Numbered from the stretch's first letter, positions 1 to 10,294 are shown. The stretch is DNA of 33,486 bases from Caldifarciminota bacterium (GCA_015492295.1 WGFI01000011.1:1-33486), one strand, 5' to 3'. Notes: generated by a model from the sequence alone, not told the origin. Program-made: numbers and translations.

Positions 1-15
1 ATAGCGATTGCGTAT

Positions 16-567
16 GTGTATGGTAAAGATAGGAGCGATACAGGAGTGTGCAATGTTTATGTATCGTATAGTTTTGATGGAGGAGCTACATGGATAGACA
101 GTGCGGTTTATAAGAGTGTTCGCGTTCAAGGGAATCCAGTTTTGTCATCCTTAGGTGATACTTTGATATTGTTTTTTGTGGAGAGCGGTGGTCGTGGAGA
201 CACGAGTATGGTAATGTATGGGTGGATGGAAGGGGGTGTATGGAGGAATAGGAGAGTTGCGCAAGCGATTGGTTAGTAGTGAAGATGGTAATCATTATGG
301 TAGTTTGATAGCATATAGGGATTAGGAGGCAATGCTTGGTTTTTCAGGGGGATAATAAGTAAGATAACTGGGGTTAAGGAGGTTGTGAGAGGTAAAGTTG
401 ATGGAGTTTTGAATGTTAGTAAAGGTTTGATTGAGCTCAAAGATGTTGGTGAGGTTTATTCGTTATCTGGAAGGTTGGTTTTTAGGGGTAAAGGCAGAGT
501 TGTTCTTCCAAGAGGGGTTTATTTCGTTAAGTTCAAGGATAGGGTCTTTAAGGTTATACTTAGGTGA
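16..567 (+). pseudogene. 3' part of a secreted protein with a T9SS-like C-terminal tail, interrupted by two compensating frameshifts
   Basis: ORFs 16-276 and 385-567 share a frame. Between them the coding sense runs through another frame (VSSEDGNHYGSLIAYRD) and returns (LGGNAWFFRGIISKITGVKEVVRGKVDG...). The C-terminus VYSLSGRLVFRGKGRVVLPRGVYFVKFKDRVFKVILR is typical of a sorting tail. The gene is open at the window start. Confidence 0.6.
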
Positions 568-701
568 AATCGTTTTCAACTTTATAATTCCATCTTCATG
601 AGGGTTTCAATATCTGCAAAGTCTTTAAAATCAACCACATTCCCGCCGCTTGTGGAGCGTTCTCGTTTTGTGGTGATCCCCATTAAACCCAAATTCATCC
701 C

Positions 702-1847
702 TTGAAATTCTCCAACATCGTAGAGATACTCAATGATCTGAGAAAAAAATGGGAGATTTATATCGTCGGTGGATTGGTCAGGGATTGGATCTTGAAAGGA
801 TATAGGGATTTTAAGGTGAAGGATTGTGATTTCGTTTTAATCGGAACTATAAATGACTTAAAGTCGGTAGCCGCTACTCTACAAGGTAAAGGTTTTAAAG
901 TGAAGAAATTCTCTCAGTTTGGCACGGTTGAATTGGAGTTTGAAAGGGTGAATTTTGATATAGCGCTTGCGAGGAGGGAGTATTATGATTATCCAGGAGC
1001 CCTTCCAAGGGTTGAATTTGTAAAGGATTTAAGTATAGATGTTAAAAGAAGGGATTTCACGGTCAATGCTTTGTACTACGATGGGAAAAGTGTAATAGAT
1101 TTTGTAAGGGGAATTGAAGATCTAAACAACAGGACTTTAAAACCCTTGGCGAGTTTTTCGGATGATCCAACGAGGATATTCAGAGGTGTAAGGTATAAAA
1201 ATGTTTTAAAATTCAAATATTCTGCCGAGTTCTTTGATTTCATGTCGGAAGGCAGAAGATATATTCGGAATGTTTCATCACAAAGGCTCCTCAACGAATT
1301 AAGGATTACTGCTGAGGTAAATGCGAAGGCTTTAAGGGGTTTCTTTAAGGAATTGGTAAGATTCTCGTTGCTGGAATGGGCAGTTTATGAAACTCCTCTG
1401 TATAAAACTCCAAGATTTCTCGGAGGGCCTACAAAGGCCCGTTGGATAATTTTTCTCGCCCCCTTTATAAAGGAATCTCTGCCTTTAACCTCTTTGGAAA
1501 GGAAATGCGTAGAAGTTTTGAAAATCGGACATATAAAGGAGGATTTGGAAAGCATTCATAAAGTATTTCATAGCAGGTCCGATATTGAGGTTTTAACCTA
1601 TGCGAACTGGAAATCAGAAAACATACGCATCTTCATAGAATATCTTAACCTTAGGAAAAAGATTCAAATCAGACTCTACCCCATAGAGAAGCGTATAGAA
1701 AGCTTCAAAAAATCGGCGAAGAATCTGAATATAAATGCCCCTTTACCCGAGATCATATTTGAAGATCCACCTTCCCAAAGGAGAAAATCTCTGAAATTAA
1801 CCTTGGAAACCTTCCTTATGAATCTAAGGTATAACCATAACCGCTAA
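702..1847 (+). CDS. CCA tRNA nucleotidyltransferase / poly(A) polymerase family protein
   Basis: N-terminal YIVGGLVRDWILKG...DCDFVLIG and RRDFTVNALYYDG...DLNNRTLKPLASFSDDPTRIFRGVR motifs of the class II nucleotidyltransferase family; TTG start. Confidence 0.9.
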   Translation: MKFSNIVEILNDLRKKWEIYIVGGLVRDWILKGYRDFKVKDCDFVLIGTINDLKSVAATLQGKGFKVKKFSQFGTVELEFERVNFDIALARREYYDYPGALPRVEFVKDLSIDVKRRDFTVNALYYDGKSVIDFVRGIEDLNNRTLKPLASFSDDPTRIFRGVRYKNVLKFKYSAEFFDFMSEGRRYIRNVSSQRLLNELRITAEVNAKALRGFFKELVRFSLLEWAVYETPLYKTPRFLGGPTKARWIIFLAPFIKESLPLTSLERKCVEVLKIGHIKEDLESIHKVFHSRSDIEVLTYANWKSENIRIFIEYLNLRKKIQIRLYPIEKRIESFKKSAKNLNINAPLPEIIFEDPPSQRRKSLKLTLETFLMNLRYNHNR

Positions 1848-2237
1848 ACCCGTATCCGAATATGTATTAAGTATCCTTGAATGCAAGGTGTCCCCACCTC
1901 TTCCAAAGAATCCCCCACCGAGATGTATCAGAGGAAGCACAACGAGATCAGGTTTCTCGGCGTCTATAACCTTTATCAGTATATCTTCAACCGATCCGAA
2001 AAGCAATCTAACCTCGGTTTTAACATTTATATCACGGGCATCCTCAACTAAGGATGCCAAACTCCTCTCTATATCCTGCTCGTATTCTCCAAATCCTATG
2101 TCCAGCTCATCCAGAGGATTCACGGAGGATACTATAAACAAACCCGCTCCGAGGTAATAAGATAACATTATGGCAGTTTTAACCACCTTTCTACCCTGAG
2201 GGGATCCATCAAAATAAACGACTATCTTCCTAAACAC
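1824..2237 (-). CDS. Universal stress protein (UspA) family protein
   Basis: MFRKIVVYFDGSPQGRKVVKTAIMLSYYLGAGLFIVSSV start and Usp-like length. 3' end overlaps the convergent 702-1847 gene by 24 nt. Confidence 0.8.
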   Translation of the reverse strand: MFRKIVVYFDGSPQGRKVVKTAIMLSYYLGAGLFIVSSVNPLDELDIGFGEYEQDIERSLASLVEDARDINVKTEVRLLFGSVEDILIKVIDAEKPDLVVLPLIHLGGGFFGRGGDTLHSRILNTYSDTGLAVMVIP

Positions 2238-3431
2238 TTATAAGTTGTCTATTAAGGCCTGAGTGTATTCGGTCGTGGATAAAGGCTCAATTCCTAGATG
2301 CCTTGCAAGGTCATAAGTCACCTTCTTCTGTTCAAATGTTCTTACTATCGCATCCTCTATGAGCTTTGCGGCTTCCATCCAACCCATATATTCAAGCATC
2401 ATAACACCCGATAAGATTCCAGCGGTGGGATTTATAACATTTTTCCCGGCGTACTTCGGAGCGGTTCCATGAACGGGTTCAAATAGAGCGTGATAATCAC
2501 CTATATTCGCACCGGCAGCCAAACCCAAACCCCCAACCAGAGCCGCCAATGCATCTGAGATATAATCTCCGTTCAAGTTCGTTGTGGCTATAACACCGTA
2601 CTCATCGGGTCTCAGGAGTATCTGTTGGAACATATTATCCGCTATTCTATCATTCACAAAGACCTTACCCTCCGTCCTTTCACCTTCACCCTCAAATACC
2701 ACCTTGTCCGAATATTCATTCCTCAGAAGTTCATAACCCCAGTCCCTGAAAGCACCTTCGGTATATTTCATTATATTCCCTTTATGCATTAGGGTTAAGG
2801 TGTGGTAGCCCTTTTTCAAAGCGTATTCTATCGCTTTTCTCACCAACCTCTGACTCCTGAACTTTGATATGGGCTTAATACCTATACCCGAATCCTCCGG
2901 TATATTCGCCCCCATCTCCTCCACTAAGAACCTCCTAACCCTCTCACACTCCTCCGATCCCATCTTCCATTCTATACCCGCATAAACATCCTCCGTATTC
3001 TCTCTGAATACCACCATATTAACCTTTTCCGGATGCTTTAAAGGGCTCGGAACACCCGGGAAATACCTTGAAGGTCTAACATTGGCGTACAAGTCCAAAA
3101 CCTGCCTTAGAGTGACATTGAGGCTCCTATATCCTCCACCGACGGGCGTGGTTAGAGGGCCTTTTATGGCTATATAGTGTTCCTTTATGGCGTCTATGGT
3201 TTCCTTGGGTAGAAGCTCCCCAGTTTCCTTCAAAGCCTTCTCACCCGCCAAGATCTCCTTCCAGTGTATCCTCCTTTTACCACCGTAGGCTTTACTTACC
3301 GCGGCATCTATCACAGCCCTAACGGATTCCATGATCTCAGGACCCGTTCCATCCCCCCTTATAAAAGGTATTATAGGTTCATCCGGTACGACCAATACAC
3401 CGTTTTCCACATATACCTTTTGTCCATCCAT
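2238..3431 (-). CDS. icd: Isocitrate dehydrogenase (NADP-type)
   Basis: [106 protein letters not shown]. Confidence 0.95.
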   Translation of the reverse strand: MDGQKVYVENGVLVVPDEPIIPFIRGDGTGPEIMESVRAVIDAAVSKAYGGKRRIHWKEILAGEKALKETGELLPKETIDAIKEHYIAIKGPLTTPVGGGYRSLNVTLRQVLDLYANVRPSRYFPGVPSPLKHPEKVNMVVFRENTEDVYAGIEWKMGSEECERVRRFLVEEMGANIPEDSGIGIKPISKFRSQRLVRKAIEYALKKGYHTLTLMHKGNIMKYTEGAFRDWGYELLRNEYSDKVVFEGEGERTEGKVFVNDRIADNMFQQILLRPDEYGVIATTNLNGDYISDALAALVGGLGLAAGANIGDYHALFEPVHGTAPKYAGKNVINPTAGILSGVMMLEYMGWMEAAKLIEDAIVRTFEQKKVTYDLARHLGIEPLSTTEYTQALIDNL

Positions 3432-3443
3432 AGGCTTGTTATT

Positions 3444-3851
3444 CTACGGTTGAAAGTTAAATCCCTTGGGTAGCATCTCTGAAAGTTTAAAAAATTCAAA
3501 ACCGTTGTAAATTATCGTATCTTCCTCTTTAAACTCAAACATAACCTGCCTGCAAGCTCCACAGGGATAAACCCTTTGAATCTCTCCGTTATGCGATGCT
3601 ATCAGGACCAATGCAACCAACTTGTTGAAACCCTCAGAAACTCCCTTGAATATAGCCACCCTCTCGGCGCATACCGTGAGTCCATAAGATGAGTTTTCAA
3701 CATTCACACCATAAAACTCCTTTAACTCACCTTTGACATTCTTCATTATCGCACAGGCGGATACTTGGAACTTGGAGTAAGGGGCGTACGAATATACGAG
3801 ATTATCCACAACATTCTTTAAGATCCTGTCAAAGTTTAAGTGATACATCAC
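3444..3851 (-). CDS. cdd: Cytidine deaminase
   Basis: YAPYSKFQVSA, NVENSSYGLTVCAERVAIFK and YPCGACRQVMFEF zinc-binding motifs. Confidence 0.93.
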   Translation of the reverse strand: MMYHLNFDRILKNVVDNLVYSYAPYSKFQVSACAIMKNVKGELKEFYGVNVENSSYGLTVCAERVAIFKGVSEGFNKLVALVLIASHNGEIQRVYPCGACRQVMFEFKEEDTIIYNGFEFFKLSEMLPKGFNFQP

Positions 3852-4641
3852 CCCTGAAAGAGAATCCGAAATCCGTATGATAAGATGAGCCTATACCGAG
3901 CGTATAGTTTCTATATTTCACTTTAAATCCTATCCTTGGAAAACCTTCAACGAATCCCCCGTACAAGGACGCGTAACGGGTGATTATCGCTAAGGAAACA
4001 TATCCATCCCGTGCCAACTTCACTCCCCTTCCATCGGGAGAGTACAGAACCCCCGAGCTTAAAAGCAAATTTCCACTTATATACACCCCAAATCTCAAAT
4101 CCGCCGTAGGTAAGGCGAATTCCTTATAACCCGTGCTCCATATAATCGGCGATGTCAGAGCATTTTTGATCTCCAAGTATCCCATAGTTCTTTTTAGGTC
4201 CAAGGATGAGTATATATCAAAGCCCCCACCCGCACCCCATCCATAGCTTCCGAGACGGGAGTATATAACATTGCTCTTTAAACCCGCTTTAAATGGGCCT
4301 CTGTAAAACATCTCCATCCTTAAAGATAGCTTGCCTGCCGTAAAATTAACCCTATCAACCACCTCAGGCTGGTTGTCCGCCGATGGCTCTTTGGTAGTAT
4401 CGGGAAGCTGAGTTATGAGTATATCTCCGGATCTATATCCTACGAATTCTATTGCCACTTTACCACCGTTGAATATTCCACCTCCGTATATATCTCCTGG
4501 TATTATACCCGATGAGAAACCTACGGTGAAACCTCTTTCGGGTTTAACAACGCTATAAGGGTTTTCCGTAAAAACCCCCGTCTTTGAGGAGAATTCCTGA
4601 ACATCATAAACAAAGTTCAAAAATTCAAGGGCAAACATCAT
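3829..4641 (-). CDS. Hypothetical beta-rich, outer-membrane-barrel-like protein
   Basis: Open frame with overlapping junctions to ddl and cdd. Alternating Gly/aromatic beta-strand pattern ending SSYHTDFGFSFRGDVSLKL. Confidence 0.6.
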   Translation of the reverse strand: MMFALEFLNFVYDVQEFSSKTGVFTENPYSVVKPERGFTVGFSSGIIPGDIYGGGIFNGGKVAIEFVGYRSGDILITQLPDTTKEPSADNQPEVVDRVNFTAGKLSLRMEMFYRGPFKAGLKSNVIYSRLGSYGWGAGGGFDIYSSLDLKRTMGYLEIKNALTSPIIWSTGYKEFALPTADLRFGVYISGNLLLSSGVLYSPDGRGVKLARDGYVSLAIITRYASLYGGFVEGFPRIGFKVKYRNYTLGIGSSYHTDFGFSFRGDVSLKL

Positions 4642-5594
4642 TCAAATGCCGAAAGCAAAACATAAGAAATCACATCCTCGTAAGACAACCCCATATATCT
4701 CGCTTCCGCCGGCAAGTCGGAAAGTTCCGTCATTCCGGGTATGGTATTTATTTCCAAGGCGAAAACATCATCCTCAGTAGCGATAAAATCCACCCTTGAA
4801 AACCCTTTACAATCTATTTCCCTGTGTATTTTAAGCGCTATATCTTGGGATCTCTCATATAGTTCCTTGGGTATCTCAGCGGGTATGATGAACTCGGTTT
4901 CTCCTTTCGTATATTTGGCAACATAATCGTAGAATTCACGGTTTTTGACCCTAAGTTCAAGAACGGGTAAAGCAAAAGCATCTTTCCCACTACCCAATAT
5001 TCCGACGGTTATCTCCTTACCCTTTATGAATTTTTCAACCAAAACATCCCCAAATTCCTTCATAACTTCACCTATACCTTCAAGGAGTTCATCATCACTT
5101 CTGCATATCCTCGTTCCTACGGATGATCCCTCCGACCTCGGTTTTATTATCACAGGATAACCCACATCCTTAACAAAGTCAAAAACTTTACTTTGTTCCT
5201 CACCTTTTCTTATAAGAACAAACGGTGGAACCTTTATTCCGAGACCTTTACAAACGAGTTTGAATATGTACTTGTCTATTCCAACTGCGCTCGCAACTAT
5301 ACCGGAACCCGTGTAAGGTATCTTGAAGATTTCAAGTAATCCCTGAACGCTACCATCCTCCCCGGGTTTTCCATGCATCATTATTAAGGCTATATCGGGA
5401 GGATCGTTTATCACACTCACTATGTTATCCCCTTTGAAGTCTATTATCGGGGCATTTATGCCCATGTTTTTCAGCGCCCTCTGAACATTTACCGCTGATC
5501 TAAAACTCACCTCTCTTTCCGAAGATTCACCGCCTGCCAATATCACAACGCTCTTTCCCGCGAGCTTTTCCTTCACAGAGAAAATGCCACCCAT
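4638..5594 (-). CDS. ddl: D-alanine--D-alanine ligase
   Basis: VVILAGGESSEREVSFRSA, MMHGKPGEDGSVQGLLE, YTGSGIVASAVGIDK, RSEGSSVGT, ALEINTIPGMTELSDLP. Confidence 0.95.
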   Translation of the reverse strand: MGGIFSVKEKLAGKSVVILAGGESSEREVSFRSAVNVQRALKNMGINAPIIDFKGDNIVSVINDPPDIALIMMHGKPGEDGSVQGLLEIFKIPYTGSGIVASAVGIDKYIFKLVCKGLGIKVPPFVLIRKGEEQSKVFDFVKDVGYPVIIKPRSEGSSVGTRICRSDDELLEGIGEVMKEFGDVLVEKFIKGKEITVGILGSGKDAFALPVLELRVKNREFYDYVAKYTKGETEFIIPAEIPKELYERSQDIALKIHREIDCKGFSRVDFIATEDDVFALEINTIPGMTELSDLPAEARYMGLSYEDVISYVLLSAFE

Positions 5595-6994
5595 TTCTTA
5601 ATGTTTCCGCTTTGAAGGAGCATAAGAACCGAACCTTTCTTCTTAGCCTCTTCCATGGCGTCATAGTAATCCTTAACGCTCTTTATATTCTTCTTGTTGA
5701 TCTGCAATATAACATCACCGGGTTCTATTCCCACGCTTTCCGCAACGCTTCCTTTCTTAACATCCACAACCACGACTTTTCCATCTCTTTCTTCAACCGT
5801 AATTCCTATCTCATCGCTTTTCGCCTTTCCGAAACCTTTACCCATACCCATCCACTTGTTCGCCGATCCCAATGTGGCTTTCAATTTCTTCTTCTTTCCA
5901 TCTCTTATGATCGTTATATCTATCTTCTCACCGGGAGCCTTGCTTTGCACATAGGATCTGAGTTGCAAGGAGTTCTTGATCTCCCTATCATCAACTTTTA
6001 TTATGACATCACCCGCCTTCAAACCCGCCTTGTCCGCGGGAGAACCTTTCACAACATCCGTGATTATAACCCCGTAGGGTTTTTTGAGTTTGAAATGCTT
6101 GGCCAAATTCTTATCCACATCCTGCATATATATTCCCAGATAACCCCTCTCTATCTTACCTTTTTCTATAAGCTGCTTAGCCACCCTCTTCGCTATGTTT
6201 ATGGGTACGGCAAAACCTATTCCCGCATATTGACCGGTTCTACTGTATATTGCAGTATTCACACCTACAACTTCCCCTTTTATATTTACCAAAGGTCCCC
6301 CTGAGTTTCCCGGATTTATAGCTGCATCCGTTTGTAGAAAATCTTGAATTGAAGGCGCTTCGGGAAGTCCTCCAAGCTCCCTATGCTTTGCACTTATGAC
6401 ACCCACCGTCACGGTTGATGATAATCCAAATGGACTCCCTATCGCTATAACCCAATCCCCCACTCTGAGTTTATCAGAATCGCCCAATTTTACAACGGGT
6501 AGTTTATCTTTACTCTTGAATTTTAAGACCGCTATATCCGTCGCTGGATCCGTACCAACTATTTCAACCTTTTCAATGACGGTACCATCGTAGAGCTTTA
6601 CCGTTATCTCATCCATATCCTTCACGACATGGTTGTTAGTCATTACATAATAGTACTCCCCATTCTTCCTAAAAATGAAACCGGAACCGAGGCTTCTTCG
6701 CTCGTATTCTCTATACCTAGGGCCAAAGAAGAATTCAAAGAAAGGGTCCAGGGCAGGTAATTCTATCTGAACCTTACCTTTACCCTCTATATTTACAACC
6801 GCGGGTAATACGCTTTCCGCTATATCTGCAAAGGAAGGTATTGATACGGTTGGAACATTCTTAGTCTCAACTTTCTTCGTTTTGTCTTTACTATCCGCTT
6901 TGAGTTCGTTCGTTATGTTCAACCTGGCGCTTATGACCAAACCAACCAACAGACCTACCAACCCTATTCCTGCCAATGGCATAAACTTCTTCAT
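5573..6994 (-). CDS. DegP/HtrA-type serine endoprotease with two PDZ domains
   Basis: SGFIFRKNGEYYYVMTNNHVV (His), DPATDIAVLKF (Asp), TDAAINPGNSGGPL (Ser), PDZ motifs GSPADKAGLKAGDVI and VAESVGIEPGDVI; N-terminal membrane anchor. Confidence 0.95.
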   Translation of the reverse strand: MKKFMPLAGIGLVGLLVGLVISARLNITNELKADSKDKTKKVETKNVPTVSIPSFADIAESVLPAVVNIEGKGKVQIELPALDPFFEFFFGPRYREYERRSLGSGFIFRKNGEYYYVMTNNHVVKDMDEITVKLYDGTVIEKVEIVGTDPATDIAVLKFKSKDKLPVVKLGDSDKLRVGDWVIAIGSPFGLSSTVTVGVISAKHRELGGLPEAPSIQDFLQTDAAINPGNSGGPLVNIKGEVVGVNTAIYSRTGQYAGIGFAVPINIAKRVAKQLIEKGKIERGYLGIYMQDVDKNLAKHFKLKKPYGVIITDVVKGSPADKAGLKAGDVIIKVDDREIKNSLQLRSYVQSKAPGEKIDITIIRDGKKKKLKATLGSANKWMGMGKGFGKAKSDEIGITVEERDGKVVVVDVKKGSVAESVGIEPGDVILQINKKNIKSVKDYYDAMEEAKKKGSVLMLLQSGNIKKWVAFSL

Positions 6995-7005
6995 AAGAAG
7001 ATATT

Positions 7006-8268
7006 CTAAGGTCGTTTAACTTTATTCGTTATCAACTCGTCCTTATACTTATTAACGAAAGCACCAACAGACATCTGAGCAGCCTCTCCAAGGGCGCAGA
7101 AACATTTACCTTTTATCTCATTAACTATGCTGTTTATCATATCAACATCCTCTTCCGTCATGAAACCTCTTTTTTCAACATCAACCAGAATCCTCGTCAT
7201 CCAGGCCGTTCCATCTCTGCAAGGTGTGCATTTACCACAGGATTCAAAGGCGAAGAATTCCGAAGTCCTTCTTATCAAGGAAAGGATTTTTACGCTTCTA
7301 TCAAGCACCATTATCGCTCCACTACCAAGCATGCTTCCTTTTTTGGCTATATCCTCCATGGTTATAGGAGTATCAAGGTCTTCCTCCTTCAATATAGGTG
7401 CAGATATTCCCCCGGGTATAACTCCTAAGAATTCCGAACCCTCCTTCATTCCACCGCAATATTCTATAAGCTCCCTCAATGTTATGGATCCCAATTCAAA
7501 CTCATAAACACCGGGTTTCTTTATAGCCCCAGATACCGCTAAAAGACGGGTTCCCGTGCTTTCCTCTGTTCCCAAAGAGGAATACCATTCTCCTCCTTTG
7601 TTTATTATTATAGGTACGGTTGCGAGTGTTTCAACATTATTGACCACCGTGGGTTTTCCATAAAGTCCAAATTGCGCAGGATATGGAGGTTTTAATCTTG
7701 GTAGACCCCTTTTACCTTCAAGACTATCAAGCAAAGCGGTCTCTTCACCGCATATGTACGCGCCTGCTCCCAGATAGACATAAAGATCAAAGTCAAATCC
7801 ACTACCTAATATATTTTTACCCAAGAAACCTTTGTTATACGCTTCTTTTATGGCATCTTTAAGTCTCTGAAATATCCATATATATTCGTATCTCAAGTAT
7901 ATGTATCCTTCATTGGCGCCTATCGCCTTCCCCGCTATAATCATACCTTCTATCAAAAGGTGAGGGGCCTTGTAAAGTATCTCTCTATCTTTAAATGTCC
8001 CTGGCTCCCCCTCATCCGCGTTACATACCACATATTTGGGTCCCGGATGATCCTTAGGAACGAAATCCCATTTCAGACCCGTTGGGAAACCCGCACCTCC
8101 TCTTCCTCTGAGCTTCGATTTTTTCACTTCCTCTATTATATCCTGTGGAGACATATCAAAAAGAGCCTTTCGTAGGGATTCATATCCCCCCAAAGAGATG
8201 TAAGTATCAATAGCATGACTATCCTTTGCATCGGTATATGAAAGTAAAAGCCTATATTCTTTTGGCAT
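7006..8268 (-). CDS. nuoF: NADH:quinone oxidoreductase subunit F (51 kDa)-like protein
   Basis: KSKLRGRGGAGFPTGLKW, YVVCNADEGEPGTFKDREI, YICGEETALLDSLEGKRGLPRLKPPYPA, SCGKCTPCRDG Fe-S motif. Start re-assigned to internal ATG (MPKEYRLLLSY), because the upstream ORF extension looks non-coding. Confidence 0.88.
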   Translation of the reverse strand: MPKEYRLLLSYTDAKDSHAIDTYISLGGYESLRKALFDMSPQDIIEEVKKSKLRGRGGAGFPTGLKWDFVPKDHPGPKYVVCNADEGEPGTFKDREILYKAPHLLIEGMIIAGKAIGANEGYIYLRYEYIWIFQRLKDAIKEAYNKGFLGKNILGSGFDFDLYVYLGAGAYICGEETALLDSLEGKRGLPRLKPPYPAQFGLYGKPTVVNNVETLATVPIIINKGGEWYSSLGTEESTGTRLLAVSGAIKKPGVYEFELGSITLRELIEYCGGMKEGSEFLGVIPGGISAPILKEEDLDTPITMEDIAKKGSMLGSGAIMVLDRSVKILSLIRRTSEFFAFESCGKCTPCRDGTAWMTRILVDVEKRGFMTEEDVDMINSIVNEIKGKCFCALGEAAQMSVGAFVNKYKDELITNKVKRP

Positions 8269-8355
8269 AGTAGGGTATTTTAAAGGTGTTAATAGATTAA
8301 GCCTATATTTAGAGCTATGATTCTGTGAGAAATTTTTCCGCTTTATATTTTCCCT

Positions 8356-8781
8356 ATGCTTTTGATAATGATAGAGATTTATGGTGGAATCCCTTATGAG
8401 AAGGATGCAAAGGTAATGATAAAGGCATATCAAAAGTTTTGGTCAGCTTATCATAAAGACAGGTCTCATAGAGGTGCTACGCTTATAAAGGATATGGAAA
8501 GACTTCACACGAGCAGGGGGTGGAGTTGTCCCATACCGAAGGCGGACATAGGGGTGTTCAATGAGAGAGGGGAGAAGGAGGAATATGAAGGATGGAGAAC
8601 GGCAAAATTCGTATTGAGGAGGCAGAACGAGTGGAATGAGAATGCTGTTTATATACCAAGCATAGCGGGTCCTATAACAAGCTTCCATCCCATTTATGGT
8701 TTAAGATTTTCAATAGGACCTGATATTGGCTCCACAGATTCTTGCGCGACCTTTGAGGTAGGGCCGATTTACTTAAGGTGA
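8356..8781 (+). CDS. Hypothetical protein, no family recognised
   Basis: 141-aa ORF in a space not otherwise coding, with a promoter-like TTTCCGCTTTATATT directly upstream. Confidence 0.6.
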   Translation: MLLIMIEIYGGIPYEKDAKVMIKAYQKFWSAYHKDRSHRGATLIKDMERLHTSRGWSCPIPKADIGVFNERGEKEEYEGWRTAKFVLRRQNEWNENAVYIPSIAGPITSFHPIYGLRFSIGPDIGSTDSCATFEVGPIYLR

Positions 8782-8827
8782 GGTATGATCTGGATAACAC
8801 TTTCGGATGCGCTGTTTTTAACTTTAA

Positions 8828-10279
8828 ATGCTTATTCAGAATATGAACTTTGATACGAAGACTTTTTATTTGTTGTTCGGTTTGCTTATATATCTTATCG
8901 TTATGTTAGCGATAGGCGTTTTTACCCAAAGGTATATGAAATCCCTCGGCGACTTCCTCCTGGGTGGAAGAAGACTCGGCCCCACTGTCATAGCCTTTTC
9001 GGAGAGGGCATCGGGGGAAAGCGCGTGGTTCATATTGGGTCTTCCAGGCTTCGCCTATGCCACTGGAATGTCCGTATATTGGACGGTTATAGGAGTGGGA
9101 ATCGGCGTATTTCTGAGCTGGGTTCTCGTGGCGGCGAGGTTAAGGGAAAAAACGGGAAAATACGATTCCTTAACGATACCGGATTACTTGGAAAGTCGTT
9201 TTTCCGATAGAAGCAAACTCATAAGAGGGGTTTCAACGGTGATAATCCTGCTTTTTTACATTATATATCTCGGTGCCCAATTCATAGGAGCGGGAAAGAT
9301 ACTTAATACGACATTCGGTATAAATGAATATCTCGGTATGTTCTTAGGGGCGAGTATCGTCGTAATATATACGATAATGGGAGGATTTGCGGCCGTGGCC
9401 CTAACGGATTTGATTCAGGGGGTAATAATGTTGATAACGGCGATTGTCCTGCCCATATTAGGCCTGATTTACATCGGTGGATTTGATGGTCTGATACATA
9501 AGATCGGAGACACGAGCTTCCTAAGTATAACGGGGGGAAGGTGGGATAGGGATATCCTAATCGGGACGGTTATTGGTGGTTTGGCGGTGGGACTCGGATA
9601 TTTTGGACAGCCCCATCTTTTAACGAGATATATGGCCATAAATTCGGTAAGAAATGTCAAAAGAGGTGTGTTGATAGCGGTTATGTGGATATTGCTGGCT
9701 TATTGGAGTGCGGCGTTCATAGGAATCGTAGGTAAAGCGATGTATCCGAATCTCTCGGATCCTGAGAAGCTAATGCCCCTGATGGCCACAGCATTGTTTC
9801 CCTCTGTAATAGCGGGTATAGTGATATCCGGGGCAATTGCAGCCATGATGTCCACCGCCGATTCTCAGCTTCTGGTGGTTTCTTCGGCCGTAGTTGAAGA
9901 CATATATCGTAAGATGCTCGGTAGGGAAACCACACCAGAGAGGTTCGTCTTTATATCAAGGGTTATAACCTTCTTCGTGGCCTTGATAGCCTTTCTTTTG
10001 GCCATGTTTGCAAAGCAAATCATATACTGGTTGGTTTTGTACGCTTGGTCAGGTTTAGGTGCGAGCTTTGGACCCGTAATCTTACTCTCTCTTTACTCAA
10101 AACGAATAAACAAGTGGGGTGCATTAGCGGGCTTGATACTGGGTACATTGACAACCATAATATGGTACAACATACCCATATTGAAGGGTATGGTATATGA
10201 AATGGTTCCGGCTTTTATAATCAGCATGATAGGCACCTATGTGGTCAGCATAATGACGAATACCAGAGTGTTTCAATGA
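8828..10279 (+). CDS. Sodium:solute symporter (SSS/PutP family)
   Basis: SLGDFLLGGRRLGPTVIAFSERASGESAWFILGLPGFAYATG, QPHLLTRYMA, AAMMSTADSQLLVVSSAVVEDIYRK; many TM segments. Start may be the ATG at 8843. Confidence 0.93.
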   Translation: MLIQNMNFDTKTFYLLFGLLIYLIVMLAIGVFTQRYMKSLGDFLLGGRRLGPTVIAFSERASGESAWFILGLPGFAYATGMSVYWTVIGVGIGVFLSWVLVAARLREKTGKYDSLTIPDYLESRFSDRSKLIRGVSTVIILLFYIIYLGAQFIGAGKILNTTFGINEYLGMFLGASIVVIYTIMGGFAAVALTDLIQGVIMLITAIVLPILGLIYIGGFDGLIHKIGDTSFLSITGGRWDRDILIGTVIGGLAVGLGYFGQPHLLTRYMAINSVRNVKRGVLIAVMWILLAYWSAAFIGIVGKAMYPNLSDPEKLMPLMATALFPSVIAGIVISGAIAAMMSTADSQLLVVSSAVVEDIYRKMLGRETTPERFVFISRVITFFVALIAFLLAMFAKQIIYWLVLYAWSGLGASFGPVILLSLYSKRINKWGALAGLILGTLTTIIWYNIPILKGMVYEMVPAFIISMIGTYVVSIMTNTRVFQ

Positions 10280-10294
10280 TATAATGAACGACTT

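Noticed and set aside
5612-6304. 230-aa plus-strand ORF
   Set aside because: Fully antisense to the well-supported DegP gene; composition is a shadow of that coding strand.
8269-8433. N-terminal extension of the nuoF ORF to 8433
   Set aside because: The extension overlaps the divergent gene and its promoter-like region and does not resemble NuoF; the start at 8268 has a promoter-like element upstream.
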